Assembly: GCF_023343835.1 (NCBI RefSeq)
Contig: NC_064439.1
Coordinates: 26,352,933 to 26,416,932, forward strand
DNA length: 64,000 nt
Direction of reading: 5' to 3'
Source: Lagopus muta
Lineage: Eukaryota; Chordata; Aves; Galliformes; Phasianidae
Shown piece after piece: positions 1 through 20,734 of this stretch; within the stretch, counting starts at the first letter, position 1, and every line of letters starts with the position of its first letter. Both the position numbers and the translations under genes were made by a program. A model generated the notes under the pieces. That model did not search any database. It had not been told where the DNA came from and saw nothing but the letters and a program-made list of their open reading frames with translations.

Positions 1-3000
1 TTAGTGAAAAAACGTGGAAACTTTTAAGGTACAAGAGGATTTGTGTGTTTATCAAAAAAAACTTACATAACAATGAAACAATAGAACAAAATTATTTATT
101 GCATCATGAAATACTAATTACATAATGTTGGCAAAGCCAGTGAGAAACTGGTTATCATCACTTGCATGTCTTCCCTAATGCAGGAAGTTATTTCTCCTCA
201 AAGGTTTATGCATCTCATACATCTGTCATTACTTTTCCCAAATATAAGTAGAATTGTATATCTATGTATATACATATTTAAAGTCAAATTAATATGAATG
301 GTAGAAGGCAAAACGTTCCATTAATTCTACTGTAGGCCACGAGCAAGTGAAAAAGCCTGCCAATAAGACTTTTAACTGCACACAGCGCACTTGGTTAAAG
401 CTAGTCAAGCCATAAATTAGAAATAATAAAGCTAGAATCTCTTTCCTCAGATTTTGCTCTGCAAGAAATTGCACCACAAATCAGATGTAAACTAGATGAG
501 TCAAAAATCAATGAGGCTGCTCAGTAGGTATCATTCTATGCTGGTATGTGTGGCTTAATGCAGCCACTGCTGCACCTGCTGCCATGTTTCTAACGTAAAG
601 ACAAGTGTTTGGAATGTGATTTGTAAAAATCTTATTCTGAAAGAAGCTATTCAAAAGCATTAAACTATAATCACTGGGTCATCCACCCACCTGATCAGAA
701 TTACTATTCTTTGTCTAGATCTGTGGTCATTGGCATTTTTGTATCTCCTTGTCAACATCCAGTTTCTTGAATTTCCAGTTTGTTTGTTTGTTTTTTTTCC
801 CAAGGTGAGAATATACAAACAGGATAAAGATGGGCTACTTTTCTTCAACTCCTGGAAGCACACAATGTAGCAAGCAAGCCATAGTTAATGCATAGCATCA
901 GAATTGTGGAAGACTGGGCACAATTTCTAATTCAATTTTCATCTATCTACAGAACATAATATCTCAATCATCAACTAATGCACAATTTAAGGTTTGCACA
1001 CAGGTAATGAACAAGGAAAAACTGTAAAGTACACACTGCAGAAGACCATAGTGTTGCAAGAATGACAGTTGTTGATAGCTGTGCAATATATCAGAAATAC
1101 ATCAGTTATAAAAGGCTGTTTATGTTTTATTCATGCAAAATAACTCAGAGCACAGGCTCTATCATCAGAAAATACATAGCAATTAAAGTACCAGTAACAA
1201 ACCATGCTCAAGCATTAAATGCATCTGAAAATATTTATCACTGAATATCATTAAAATCAGCAATTCTGAAATACAGGGAATTCTTCACAGGGGTGAAATT
1301 ATTTCTGCAGCTGACTGAAATAGAGGGAAGAAAATGGTCCACATAGGCAGCTGTAACAGATCTGCAAAGCCTACTTTGCCTTATATACCAGTGGTAATGG
1401 CCAATCTAAAGCAGTTACAAGCTTACTTAAAGGCCTTCTTCCCTATCAGCAAGTGGTCAGTGCCCATGCTCTCCCACACTGCTGCTTTATATTCTAGATT
1501 AGACAGAAATCATTGCTTTCATGTTGCTTTATTTATTTATTTATTTTTGAGGGGTTTGGTAGCTTAGGTTCTTCTTTCTGGTTTGTTTGATTATTGCTGA
1601 GGAGAAGTTTGGATATATGTTGGAGATAAAAACAAAGCTAAAATGTTCTATCTACCTCAGCACTCAGGTAGCACGCCACCAATTTCTGGGCCTGCAGACT
1701 GTGTGAAAAAAAGATCTATGCAATCACTCAGTAACTTTGAAGGTGTTAGCCAGTTTCAGCTGAGTCTGAGAGATAAGAAAGTTTATACAAACTTCATAAA
1801 GATAGATAACCAGGCAGAAGAGAGACAAGGGATTGAATGTTTGGAAGTCAATGCGTAATAACTTTCTATCCAGTAAGGAAATTTCTAACAAATTCTATCT
1901 GTGAATGTGGCAGCCTGCATGTTATTGTCAGAATACTCTGCAAGAAAAGATGTGAGTTGTATGCAGTTCTTTTGTTATAATTTGGGTAAATGGTCATCTG
2001 AGAGGTAAATCTATAGGAAGTTAAGCTGCATTAGTTTCAGTGCTCAGTCAACTAGTAGCTTTTATTTCTAAAGGTGAAATAAATGCAGTCAGTCTGAAGT
2101 TTCTTCAGATCAACAATGTGATGGGGTTGAAGAAGAAATAAAATTCATTAGTCTCTCATGCATCTGAGGTCATGCAGATATGCACTGGGAGCCTCTACAC
2201 TGGTGAAGTTGATTGCTCTTGATATTGCTAATTCCAGCTCTTGCAAGAACATGATTCACCTGTCATATCTGAGCTACAGAACTCAACTTGAAACCTGATT
2301 CATCACTTAGCTTTCTTTACTGATGCACTACTGGAAGTATAAAATGCGCCTGATTAGTGATCTATGAGAACTAAGAGCACTTGCAGATGCCCCATAACTC
2401 AGTTCAAAGGTGATGATCTCAAATTCTCTGTTCCTGTCATTTGATTGTTTCCATTTCATACCCCTCACAGTACTATTCATGCTGTACACTACTTGCCTAT
2501 CATTTTTATTAATTTTTATATCTATGTTTAAGCATACAGTCCCAATCCAGTGGTGGTTAGCACAATCCAATCAGTTTCAGGAGCTGGTAGTACTGGATGC
2601 TGTACAGTGTAAAATGTGTAAAATACCCCTTCTATAACCACAGCTATTTTGTTTCTATCAGTCCAGGCTCAGTGGCCCACTTCAGTAACACTTTCAAGTA
2701 TCTCATCTCATATTTCAGCACTTCTAATGTGTTTGTAATGTGTACTTCTTTTTATCAGTAATACCACATACTTCTCATGTTTTTCAAGCTTGCATAGTGA
2801 GTGTGAGACTTTACAGGATTTCTTATTATTGCTTATTTTCAATTTTTATCACATTAATTTAACCTGTAATAAATAAATGATATTTAAGGCAAGTATTAAG
2901 GAGCTTAAGACTAATGAGTGAGTGAGATTTTTCCAGTATTTCAACTTCTTAAATGATGTGGATCAATATAAACTTGGGACTGAACCAAAAGTCAATAGCC

Positions 3001-3429
3001 AGTGAAGCAAGTAGCCAGGCTTACCAAATTCACATCATCTGGCATTTGCTGCTGAATATGTCATGTTCATATACGTTCCAAACAAGCCAGTGTTCTATTC
3101 AAAGGTTCTTAGATATAATTTTGTATTTAGGAACCCACAGAATACCATGGTCATCCGCGCTGCATGGGAGCTTTGATGGGGACCTCAGGAAACTTGAAGA
3201 CTGGCAAAAGTCTTGGCTGAAGAGGGACAACCACCATGACATGGCAGCTCTGCCACTACTTTCAGATGCTTGACTGTGTCTGACTGCAGAGGAGGAGTCA
3301 CCAGCAAGAAGCACACAGGCCTCTCCTTTACATGAGCTGACTCACCAGGAGTGAGGATGACTCTAAACAAGACCTTTTAAACTCCCAAAAAGCAGCAGGA
3401 AGTTCCAAGGATAAAGAAAATAAATGGGG
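1..3429. other. intergenic, nothing recognised
   Basis: AT-rich sequence upstream of the TMEM106B promoter. Open frames on both strands are short (at most about 106 codons), overlap one another and show no domain, signal peptide or splice structure that I recognise. Only short T-rich and TTTA-type simple runs stand out, near 780-800 and 1528-1547. A distal regulatory element could be present, but nothing in the sequence identifies one. Confidence 0.6.
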
Positions 3430-4100
3430 TGACATTGGTTCAGGTCATGATATGTGCAGACCATTTTTTTTCTGAGTGCGTATTTTTGCAGGTGAGTTAC
3501 TTTATTTGCCTGTCCTTTTGTGGACACAGAGCCCAACATGAGCGATACTGCCAGCAGGGCTCACACCTGCAGCAGCTCTGGACTGATGTTGTAGGCCGTG
3601 TGCCCATTCCCAGCATCCAGAGCAGCCTGGAGCCATGCCCCGTCCTCATGCTCACCCCATGCTGTCATAATTTCTACTTCCTTATCCTCTCCCTTGAAGT
3701 CTGCCCTTACATTTGCCCTTGGACTTTGGTACGTGGCCTCGTTCAGGTCTTCCCTCCGACAGCCCCAGACCTGATCCATTTCTGCTGTTGGCCTGAGGCT
3801 CCCAAGCTGGGATGCATTCCTCCCTGGCCCTCTGAACGCCTTCATCCCCAGCCATGCCTCCCTGCACGGCCTCATGTCCCTTGGCTGCCCCACGCTCCTC
3901 CAGCAGCCTCCCTGGGCAGCCATTTCACGGACCAGCTGCAGGCACACAGGGAGAGCAACAACCTCAAGTTCATTCCATTCCAGTATGCTTTATTTTGCTC
4001 CGGTAAAATGCCTGGAGAAAACATCTCACTGCACTTGCCCCGAGTACACGTGGGTTGTGCAAGACCCTTGTAAAAAGCGATGTGAGTTACAGAACCAAAT
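3430..4100. other. GC-rich block upstream of the TMEM106B CpG island
   Basis: This stretch is clearly richer in C and G than the sequence to its left, but it is not CpG-dense like the island that follows. A 214-codon frame is open on the plus strand (3429-4073) and a 128-codon frame on the minus strand (3561-3947). Neither has a recognisable domain, and long open frames on both strands are expected in GC-rich DNA. It may be an old repeat, an upstream exon or promoter-proximal sequence; I cannot tell which. Confidence 0.4.
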
Positions 4101-4269
4101 GGCCGCCCCCGACAGAGGCACCGTGCCTATTTCCTATTGTCTTTATGCCGGCCTGTCACAGCTCTCTTTGCCCTCGGTTCTCACAGGAGCGCGGCGGGGT
4201 AATTCACCATCGGAGGAAGAGGAAATAATGACAGTGCCTGCTATAACAACAAGCAAGCCCACCTGGCTT

Positions 4270-4700
4270 ACTCCATGCCGCACAACGCAGGGCGCCGTGC
4301 TCCTGCCGGGCAGCAGCCACCATCGAGGCGCTCCCCGCCCGCAGCGGCACCGCCCCCCGCGCCTGCGCACGGCCCGGATCCGGGGTTAGGGGCTGGGGAA
4401 GCTGCGTCGCCCTCGGAGCCTCCGGCCCTGTCAGTCCTCGGTGCCTGGCGCAGCCCGGCCCGGCCCGCCGAGCAGGTGGGGACGGGGAGAGCCGGAGAGC
4501 GGCAGGGTCTGGGGGCGGGAGCTGAGCCGAGAGCGGCCTGGGGTTCTGAGGCCCTGCAGGGGCCGGGCCGGGGCCGGTAGGAGAGCCGCGGCGGTGCGGT
4601 GCGATGCGGTGCGGGCAGACCCGCGGCTGCCCCGCGCGCCTCGGTGCTGAGCCACGGTCAGGGCTGCGGGGGAGCAGGGATCTGCGGTGATCGGCCGCCC
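4270..4700 (+). promoter_or_regulatory. TMEM106B: CpG-island promoter, probably of TMEM106B with its noncoding first exon
   Basis: CpG density rises sharply here. The island contains GC-box-like CCGCCC/CGCCCCC elements around 4335-4357 and an NRF1-like site, GCGCCTGCGCAC, at 4359-4370. No TATA box is evident, as is usual for a housekeeping-type vertebrate promoter. The first coding exon of TMEM106B begins about 3 kb downstream with only two bases before its ATG, so a noncoding first exon must lie upstream, and this is the only suitable island. A possible donor is CAG|GTGGGG at 4474/4475, but the exon boundary is not settled. A bidirectional promoter is possible, but I see no minus-strand gene to the left. 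Confidence 0.7.
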
Positions 4701-7568
4701 TGCGGGACCTCGCCGCGTTTGCGAGAGCAGCCGCCTGCGGGGCTTACCGGGTGCAAAACGTGGGGGGTGTCTGGAAGGGTCTTGGCCTGTTGGTTAGTTT
4801 TTGGAAGAGGCAGGGTTGCAAAAGACAGAAAGGTAGATGGCGAAGACTCGGTGAGAGGCAGTTTGGTGCTGTGCATCCCCAGACGTGCCTGCCCGTGCGA
4901 AGCATGTTTGTGAGTGCCAAGTCATTGCTGCGCCTCTCCTCGGTGTTTTGGATGTTAGCAATGATTCAGCCACAGCTGATGGGCCAACGGAGAATTGCCA
5001 TGCTTAGGAGCCTTGTTTTGTTATGAAAAAGAAGTAGTTTCCTAACCTCGAGTTCGTGCATAAGAAGTAGGAATGGCATCCTAACTTTTTTTTGGAAGAG
5101 TACAGTAATTGAATTAAACTCAGTAAGATTTCACCAAGCTCCAAAACTAAAAGGGAGTTTCATAAGTGTTGCTTATAGTTGAGGATGTGGTTGTTTCATG
5201 TGTTGAGTTTTGTCAGTGTTGTGTTCTGTGGTGTGCATCAGCTATCTGAAGGGAGAAAACTTAAAGAAAACTGCCTTATTTCAACATTGTTTTTTAATTT
5301 GCAAAGCTATCTCTTGACAAACTCTAAATTCAAGGAAACTACAGAAGTTTAAGGAGACTGGAAAGGGAGAGACTGGGTCCTAGCACAGCTGTTACAAAAA
5401 AAGTAGGATGTGAGAATTTGTTGACAGTATAGAAGCTGTCAGATACAAAGATAACTCTTTCTCAAACTGTTGTCTGACATACAAGGGGTAAAAGAACAAG
5501 GTGTTCTTAAGTGTTGGTCGGCTGTTGTAAGGTTCAGCTCTTGTTATATGATTAAAGGGCGGTAAAGAGAGCATTTTGCAGGAATGTGTTTCACTTGAAA
5601 TTGCTGATGTTGTCATCTGCAAATTGGGATATTAATCTCCTAAATCACTGGTGGTAGAAAAAGGCTATTAAATTCTAATTATTGAAGTTTGTGCGTGCTT
5701 GGCATTGAAGGATACATCTGCATTACTATTTTAATTCAAATCGAGGGTGCGAAATGAATTTGCAGCTATCTTTGCTTGCTGCTCTTCAGTTCACATCATG
5801 GTGTGATTGGAAAGTTTGTGAGCTGTCTTCCTGTTGAGAGAGACTAAAACAATGATGTGCTTCAATTGCTAGTGGTTGTTCAGTCTCAGCAAGAGATGGT
5901 ATGCAATAAAACTCACAAAATGATGTACAGTGGGTGTTGGATCCTCAACAACTGTTTTTACTTCTGGTGTTTTTATTGTTCTGTCTTTGTTAATGTTGAT
6001 ATGGCCTAAGTCTCCCATCAGTAGAGTAGGTAAATCGAACAAGGTTTAAATGCAGAAAGACCAGGGGACTGATCTATGTGTAACAGCTGTTACCTAAGCT
6101 GAGTTCTGTAGCATAAAGGCTGTAGTTCAGCTGCAGAGATAGTAGGAAGGAAAACTGTGCGTGGAATGACTTCAACCTTTTTTTAGGAAACTTTTTTCGA
6201 TAGCTCGCTGGTTTCAATTTTCGTTTCAATAATTTCTATTACACTGAATGGTTCCCTAACTTAGAATGTTTCAAAATTGCTGTAGCAACAAAAGGATAAA
6301 TAGTTTTCTTTCTTGTATGGGTTTTATTACCCTTATAGTAAATAATAGTAAAATATCATGTTTGCTGAAACAGTAACTGGAACCTGCTGGTGATAACTGA
6401 GTTACATTTTTCTTGCTACATTTACCTAGCTTTTGTGGCAGTACAATTCATTAATGCTGGGCTTATGTTACCATCACCATACTTCAGATCTATTTCTGTC
6501 TGGAGTGGTTGGTCTAAAATAGTCTGACTTGCGTTTCTCTCTTGATCACCTTTCTTGTGCTTCCTCTCTTGCCAGAGTGATAATTATTAGTAAAAATTCT
6601 AATTGCAATGGAAAAAAAACGAAGTTCTGCATACTTGCTTTAAATCCCCCTGTTCTTCAAGACATCATCAGTGAACTGGGTGCCTAGTGTTTCTGTTGGC
6701 TAATTAATTAAAAGAGGTTATGGATTAAAGCTGGACCAGATGACTGCCATTCCTGGACATATATTTAGTTTTCCTTATTGAGTTGTTTCATACCTGTTGC
6801 AAATTAGCAGGGTGGCCACTTCTATTACTTTGTTGTGGCTTTTGGTTTCAACCATCTCATGGTAGTTTCAGTGTGGCTGAAGAGGGATGTTTGTGAGAAA
6901 GTTATGAAATCACATGGGTAACACAAACTGTTTTTGTGATTAGTATTTTAGCAGGCCTTTAAAAATGCTATGTATTGACAGCGTTAACTTTTTTTTTACC
7001 CTTTATTTTTATTGTGAAACAGTTCTCTTTTGTGTTAAAGAAATCATCAGTTTAAGCACCTGAGGATCTGTATTTCTATCCTAGAGATTGCCAGCTGATC
7101 CAGTTTGCCCTAAAAAGCTGATTAGAACTGACTTAGTTGCATGTGCAGGTTCTGCTGAACATTGTGAGCCTGGTTTCTGGAGCACGTTAAGTTTTAAGTC
7201 CTAAAATTATTTTATTGAGATCAATGTGTCCTGTGTCCGTTTGTCCAGTGCTGCTTGACTGATGTAACTTGTTGCCAGCAGTTGGTTGTTCTGTCTTGGG
7301 AGCCTGTCATCCACCCTTGTTTAACCCATGTGTGTGAGCACCAGAATGGGTCTTCCCTGCAGATCAGATTATTGGTTTGAGACAGACTCCAGGTTAACTG
7401 GGCCCTAACACTTTGCAAGTCTTATAGAGTCTAAGCACAACAAAAGTAATTAGGAGCCTAGTTGGAGTAATGATTATACACTAATAGTTACTTGATACGG
7501 AGGGGTAAATTACAAGCCATGTTTGAATCTTTCTCCATGGAAAAAGCTTCTTTTGCCTTTTATTTTAG
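4701..7568 (+). other. TMEM106B: TMEM106B intron 1 (approximate left end)
   Basis: AT-rich sequence between the CpG island and the first coding exon. It ends in a pyrimidine-rich tract and TTTTAG at 7563-7568, which serves as the acceptor. I see no repeat, conserved-looking exon or RNA gene in it. The left boundary depends on the unproven first-exon donor. Confidence 0.5.
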
Positions 7569-7570
7569 AA

Positions 7571-15129
<7,559 letters not shown>

Positions 15130-17144
15130 AAGCACCTGTTGGTTAGTGTGGAATGACTGCTCTTGATGCTTGCAGAAATCCTTTGAATAGGACTGGTACT
15201 TTGTAAAGGAGAGAATATGTGCGTGTTATGCAAAGGAAACATGGTGGCCTGTTCACTTTAATTGCAAGGAGGGAAAAGTTTCAAAATGTATATAGATGCA
15301 CTTGTTAAATGTTGTGTTTTTCCCCTTCTGTTTGCTTTCTGTTACTGTAAACACTTCTGTCAAGTTGTGTGGTTGGAGGGAGAGGGGGAATTACAGATTC
15401 TTGAACTGAATTGGGACCTTGCTTTTACAGTGTGGTATATCAATTTAGAGTAACTGTGTGTATTTGTCTGTTTAGGTGAAATGTGTCACTAATGAGCATT
15501 TTAGAAGAATTGATACTCATAACTTCTAAGTTTATATTTTCAGTTCTTGATATTTGACTCTTGAAACTTGCAGTATAACTACTTAAGATTGCTTTGAGGG
15601 ACCTCAGTGTAAAACTAATATTAGTAAACCAGTGGCAATATTTCTTTGGTTGGAATTCTACTTTCTGCTATATTTGATCAGAAGTGATATGCAGTCTGTG
15701 AAAGCCAGGGAAGCTCTCATGGAGGTCGCTATACTTGAATGTGCAACTTTTAGAATCTGGCATCCTCTTGTTCATATTGTCCCCTGCCATCTCTTGGATG
15801 TTATAAGGAGAATGTATGTTGCTAGGTTTAAAAAAAGAAATTCTCCCAGCCAAATCATTGCTGACAAAGGAAAAATTCAAGACTGGAAAGTGAAGGAGTT
15901 GAGACTTTGACAATGTCATTCCGTTCTTTTGTTTTTCAATTAAACTTTTGAGTAAAACTATTAAAATCAGAATTGTGTAGTTAGGAACTAAGTGGAAACC
16001 TGTTTGAGCATGGGTTTGGGCAGCTGGATGTAAATCTTTAGCATTTCTATTGCTGTGATATACTTTGTATCTAAGCTCCTTGTCAGTGCTAATACTTTGG
16101 GGTGTGTGTATTTAGTGCAGAGGCTCTGAAAGCAATGCATTAGTTACTTGAATCTCCTGAGTGCTCATAGTTCGCATCAGCTGTGGGGTTAGGATAAAGC
16201 AACTCCTTCTGAAAGAATAAATGTTAACTTAGAACAAAACTAATACAAAATAGTTTAATCGGTTTCATTTGCACAATGAGAATTTCTGGGGTTTCTATCA
16301 AACACAGTAATTGTAAGTTTCAGGTTCCAAGTTGCTTGACTTCTAAAAACTGACTGTTCTAAGGGCAAGGTGCAAAACTCTTTAGTTAACTAGATTGGGA
16401 TTGTTTTAATTCTGAATTAAGTGAAGCTTCAAGAAAGTTCTATTGAGACACTGTAATGAATACTAAATTTTTGAAATGCTGTAGTTTTTATGCTGCCCAC
16501 CTCCTGGAAATAAGCTATATAAAATGATTTAGCAATAAACACTATGTAAAAAAGCTGCAGAGTAACTTCTTGCAACTGATGATCCTTTATGCTGCAGTAG
16601 TTTGGTGAAGTTGTGTCTATTGTTCTTCATCGCTGTTCTTCAGGTGGACCTAAAGGTGGTGGTGGGGAAACATATCAGTTAGGCAAGTCTGATTTTTTTT
16701 TTTGTTTGTTTGTTTGTTTTTTTGTTTTTAAGGGGAAGGGGAAAAAAGTATAGAAAAAAATCTGTCTGAATGTAGTGAGCACTTACTCTGGATACCAATG
16801 AAAAATCTGACTATTATATTGGAATGTAAACTGTCAGTTTCCTATAGTTTCTGATAGGACTGAAAAGTTGAGTTTTGGTTTAGGAGAACTTCAGTACTGG
16901 AATCTTGAGTACTACTCAAGACCAGACTAGAAGGAAGCTGGCTAGAAGCAGAGAAGTAACATCTAGTATGTGACATGGAAGGATTCACTTCTGTTGGAGC
17001 ATATGGGAAGAAATCTGTTTTAAACCATGTTGTATTTGAAGTCAACCAGTAAGCAGTATTTTTTTCCCTCTGTGTTCAAGTATTTAAGCCTTGAGTTTGT
17101 TGTACTTATTTTTTTTCTTGCTTGATTTTGATGTAGGAAAAAAC

Positions 17145-17198
17145 AGAGAGAGAGAGCGAGAGAGAGAGCGAGCGAGAGAGAGAGAGAGAGAGAGAGAG
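17145..17198 (+). repeat. (GA)n microsatellite
   Basis: About 54 bp of AG/GA dinucleotides interrupted by a few GCGA units. It lies within the probable TMEM106B 3' UTR, about 2 kb after the stop, and is likely to vary in length between individuals. Confidence 0.9.
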
Positions 17199-20079
17199 TT
17201 TAAATCAAAATTTTATTCAAAGGAAAAAAAAGTAATCTAAAATAACTGGAATGGTGTGGTGATGTACTTATTTGGTCACAGTAGGTAGCAGATGCTGCTT
17301 GAACGAGTGTTTTTAGGGATTTTATGCTTGCTTATGTGGTGTTGTGACACAACTCAGACTGACATTTGGAAGTTTGGCAGACATGCTGAGCAAAATGCAT
17401 ACTTAATCTGTGAATCTCCCACTGCTTAAAATGCTGTGTTATCTACTTTAAAAATAAAATGTGCTGAGTGGGATTATCCTTTCCATGGATATGGGGGGAT
17501 AAAATATTGTTTTTAATAACTACTTTTCACCTGGGATACCTAATGGGTATGAATTTTAACACTATTTATTTGTGGTGGGATTACTGAATAAATAAGATTT
17601 CTAACCTGAAAGTAGAATCTGGTAGTATTGGTGAATTTTCAGATTAAGTAATTTACAGGAGCATTAAAAGCATGTTACTTTGTGCTTGCAGTAACTGTCA
17701 GCATGTTGGTAACCAAACAAAGTTTTACAAACAAGCTATGATTCAAATGAAAGACCTCTTACAACCTCATTTATTTCTATTGATTTTTGTTTTGTAACAA
17801 ATGAGAGCCTTATGGTCCACTGTAGTCCAAGTAGTACAAATTCTAAGTTCTTTCCAGAAGTTCAGCTTGAAGAACCATTGTCTTTCCTGATTTCTTTTCA
17901 TCTGTGTAAGAGGTTTTCTGATGGGTTAACTTATTTATTTTTCTGAAATGATGAGTAGTTCTCTTGTAACTTATCCCTTAATCTTAGAATATGATCAAAT
18001 ATTTCAAGGGATTTATTTCTGGTATTCTTTTCACTTGAACTATTTCTTGCAATTCCTGTAGCAAAACCTATTGCACTTCAAAATAAAGCTCTTTTAGTTA
18101 TCTGTTGAAACAGTGGTTCAGGTGTTGTAGTGCAGTGGCACAGTCCGAAACAAAAACCTTAATGTATTCCATATACAATAGACATAAAATTTCAAAATTT
18201 GAAGTTAGACTGTTATGAAACACTTAAATGAGTATGAATGTTAGCTGATTTGCTGCTCTGACCCACAGAACAAAATTAGATTTAAGTATGATGCTTTAAA
18301 AATGAATGAGTGAAGCCACTAAAACTTGAAGATTTGTTTATCCATCTTGGTGTTTGGGGGGCAATTGCTCGCTGCTTAATTTCATGTGAAAGACAAGCAT
18401 TAGGTATCTTATCCTGTATAGTGCAGCTTTGAAGTTCTTACTGCACTTCTGGCTTGTGCATGACCTTGATGTTAATGTTGTGGTATATTTTGCAGCCTTG
18501 TGCTGGTACAGTTAAGTACATGCCTCAGTTGACTTTCAGTTTGTCCTTGAAGTCCTTCAAGTGAATAAATTTCTTCATAGCAATTAATTGCAAACATGAC
18601 TAGTCTTTCTAGTGTGTGGCTAACCACAGAATTTCTGAGCTCTTGGATTGAACTGTGAGGGTTTTTAACCATCAGACTGAAACATTGTGCCCGCGTGATG
18701 GGAAGGATGGTTCTTGTAGTAGCATAAGAGAGATTTGTAGACTTGAAAAAATAATTTCTTTATTTGTTGTTTGCTATTTGAGGCTTCCTTCTGGGAGGTG
18801 GGGAGCTGATTGGAGATTTAGTTGTGGTTTTGCTTTTTTCCCCTGTTCTCTCTTCCCAGTCTGTAACGGGTTATCTGTGTGCTACCATCTTACAAAATGG
18901 GTGACTTGTTTCAGAGTCGGGCACCTACATAACCTTCACATCAGTGAGACTGGGCAGGTAGTTAAGATACAACTAAGACTAGCAGTAATACTCTCCTCTG
19001 AACTAAGTTTTTTTTATTGCCTCTAACAAAAACCAAAACTCTAGTAATGCTTCTAGGCTTATTATTTCTGAAAGGGAAGGATGAACAGGATGAGTGCAGC
19101 CAATGTGATAAAATCCAACCAAACACGTTAAAAACAATTATTTGGGTATGGCAAAAACATCTGGTATTTGTCTACAAGAAGCCATTTTCTTTTTCTTTTT
19201 TTTTTTTTTTTTAACTTTTAAATGGAGATTCTGGTAATGAAGGAGATTGCTTTGCTACCCCTATAGCTTTTGTCATGCAAACCTGGTTTTCTGCCTTTGG
19301 GTTGGTCTGTTAGACAGGAGCTGTTCTTTGTAAGAAATCGATACAGTTAGAGCTAGTGTGTCCAGCCCTAAGGCACAGTGTGAGACCCTGTAGTAAAGGT
19401 CTTGCAGTGTGGATGTGGGTTTTTTGGATACTGAAACTGCTTTTGCTTTGTGTAAGTAGGGATGTTTACTGCCAGACATGCAAGCATTACGGTGCCTAAA
19501 TATTTTGGGCCTAACCATGAGTGATTTAGTTTTGAAGTTTTTTTTGTTTCAAGTGAACTTAACCACTGTTAACATCCACTGTACAGAGTGTGCATATAAT
19601 AGCTTGAACTATGTATAGAAATACTAATGAGTTATAACTATTTTTGTAACTTAATTGTAAACCTGTTCTTGTAACTGTGTGGAAAACTATCAACTTCAGC
19701 ATGATAAATAAACACTCTAAGGGATATTTGGGATACGTAAGGCACAAGCTATCTTAATGCAAGTTAACTGAGACGATGGATCTTATTTAGAGGTTCAAAA
19801 TCTGAATTTAACTTCATTATGGATATTTGGTTCTAAACAGAATTGTTTGACTCAAAGAATGATATTAAATTTTCTATTAAAAAAAAAAAGTCTGGGTCAT
19901 GAATCTTTCTTTTTTAATACTGGCTTCATATTTTTCTTCTTCCTCATCCCCTATACTTTTCTTGCAAGTTTTCATCTAGTTTCAATGGTGTCATTTCAAT
20001 TTTTAAAATTATTGGCATTCTATAGTGTAAAAACTCTGCAGCCTACCTTTTTTGGTATGTTTTAATGTGTTAGGCCTGT

Positions 20080-20085
20080 AATAAA
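20080..20085 (+). terminator. TMEM106B: distal candidate poly(A) signal of TMEM106B
   Basis: AATAAA followed within 60 bases by TG-rich sequence. It is the last signal before the LTR at 20173, so it could mark the far end of the longest transcript. Confidence 0.35.
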
Positions 20086-20172
20086 GTCTAGTAAAGCAAA
20101 GCAGCATATGTGAATGATTTACTGTTGTCTGACTTTGGACTACTAAAGAAACCGACTCAAAAGCCGAGACTG

Positions 20173-20734
20173 TTGTGATGGGTTAACTCCAGCAGGCAGG
20201 TAAGCCCTCACCCAGTTGCTTGTTCACCTCCACCCTTCTGGGGTGAGGGAGAGAGCCAGAAAGGCAGAGCTAAGAAAATTCATGGGTTGAGATAAAGCCA
20301 GTTTAATAGGTGAAGCAAAGCAATGTGCAGAAGCAAAAGTAAATCAGGAATTTATTTTCTGTCAGCAGGCAGGTGTTCACAATGGGAAGACGAACACTAT
20401 TACTCCTAATATCCCCCTTTCTCTTACCTTCACCAAGCTTTTATTGCTGAGCATGACCTTCTGATATGATATGGAATATTCCATATTAGGGTTCAGCTGT
20501 CCTGGCTGTGTCCCTCTCAGCTTCTTTCCCTCCCCAGCAGTTTATCTCCTGTGAGACAAGGAGGAAAGGGGTGGAGGCATTGAAACAGGAAACCTCAGTG
20601 CTGTGTGAGCTCTGCCCAGCATTAGCCAAAAACACTGATGTGTTATCAACAGTCTTCTAGCCACAAACCTAAAACACAGCATCATAAGGGCTGCTGTGAA
20701 GCAAATTAACTCCATCCCATCCAGATTCACTACA
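20173..20734 (-). mobile_element. solo LTR of an avian endogenous retrovirus
   Basis: About 560 bp that reads in reverse as an avian ERV long terminal repeat. On the plus strand it opens TGATGGGTTAACTCC, passes through GATAAAGCCAGTTTAATAGG, a GCAGGCAGGTGTTCA block and GTCCTGGCTGTGTCC, and ends AAATTAACTCCATCCCATCC followed by a terminal CA. The order and wording match an ERV LTR family common in birds as I recall it. No internal gag, pol or env sequence flanks it, so it is a recombined solo LTR. I could not see a clear target-site duplication, so the ends are approximate. Confidence 0.75.

Larger units (their letters stand above)
15130..20100 (+). other. TMEM106B: TMEM106B 3' UTR (probable, end not fixed)
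   Basis: AT-rich noncoding sequence directly after the stop. Candidate poly(A) signals are ATTAAA at 15939 and AATAAA at 16216, 16534, 17453, 18082 and 20080. The last lies just before an LTR insertion and is followed by TG-rich sequence. I recall the human gene having a multi-kilobase 3' UTR, so a long version is credible, but which sites are used cannot be read from DNA alone. Confidence 0.5.
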
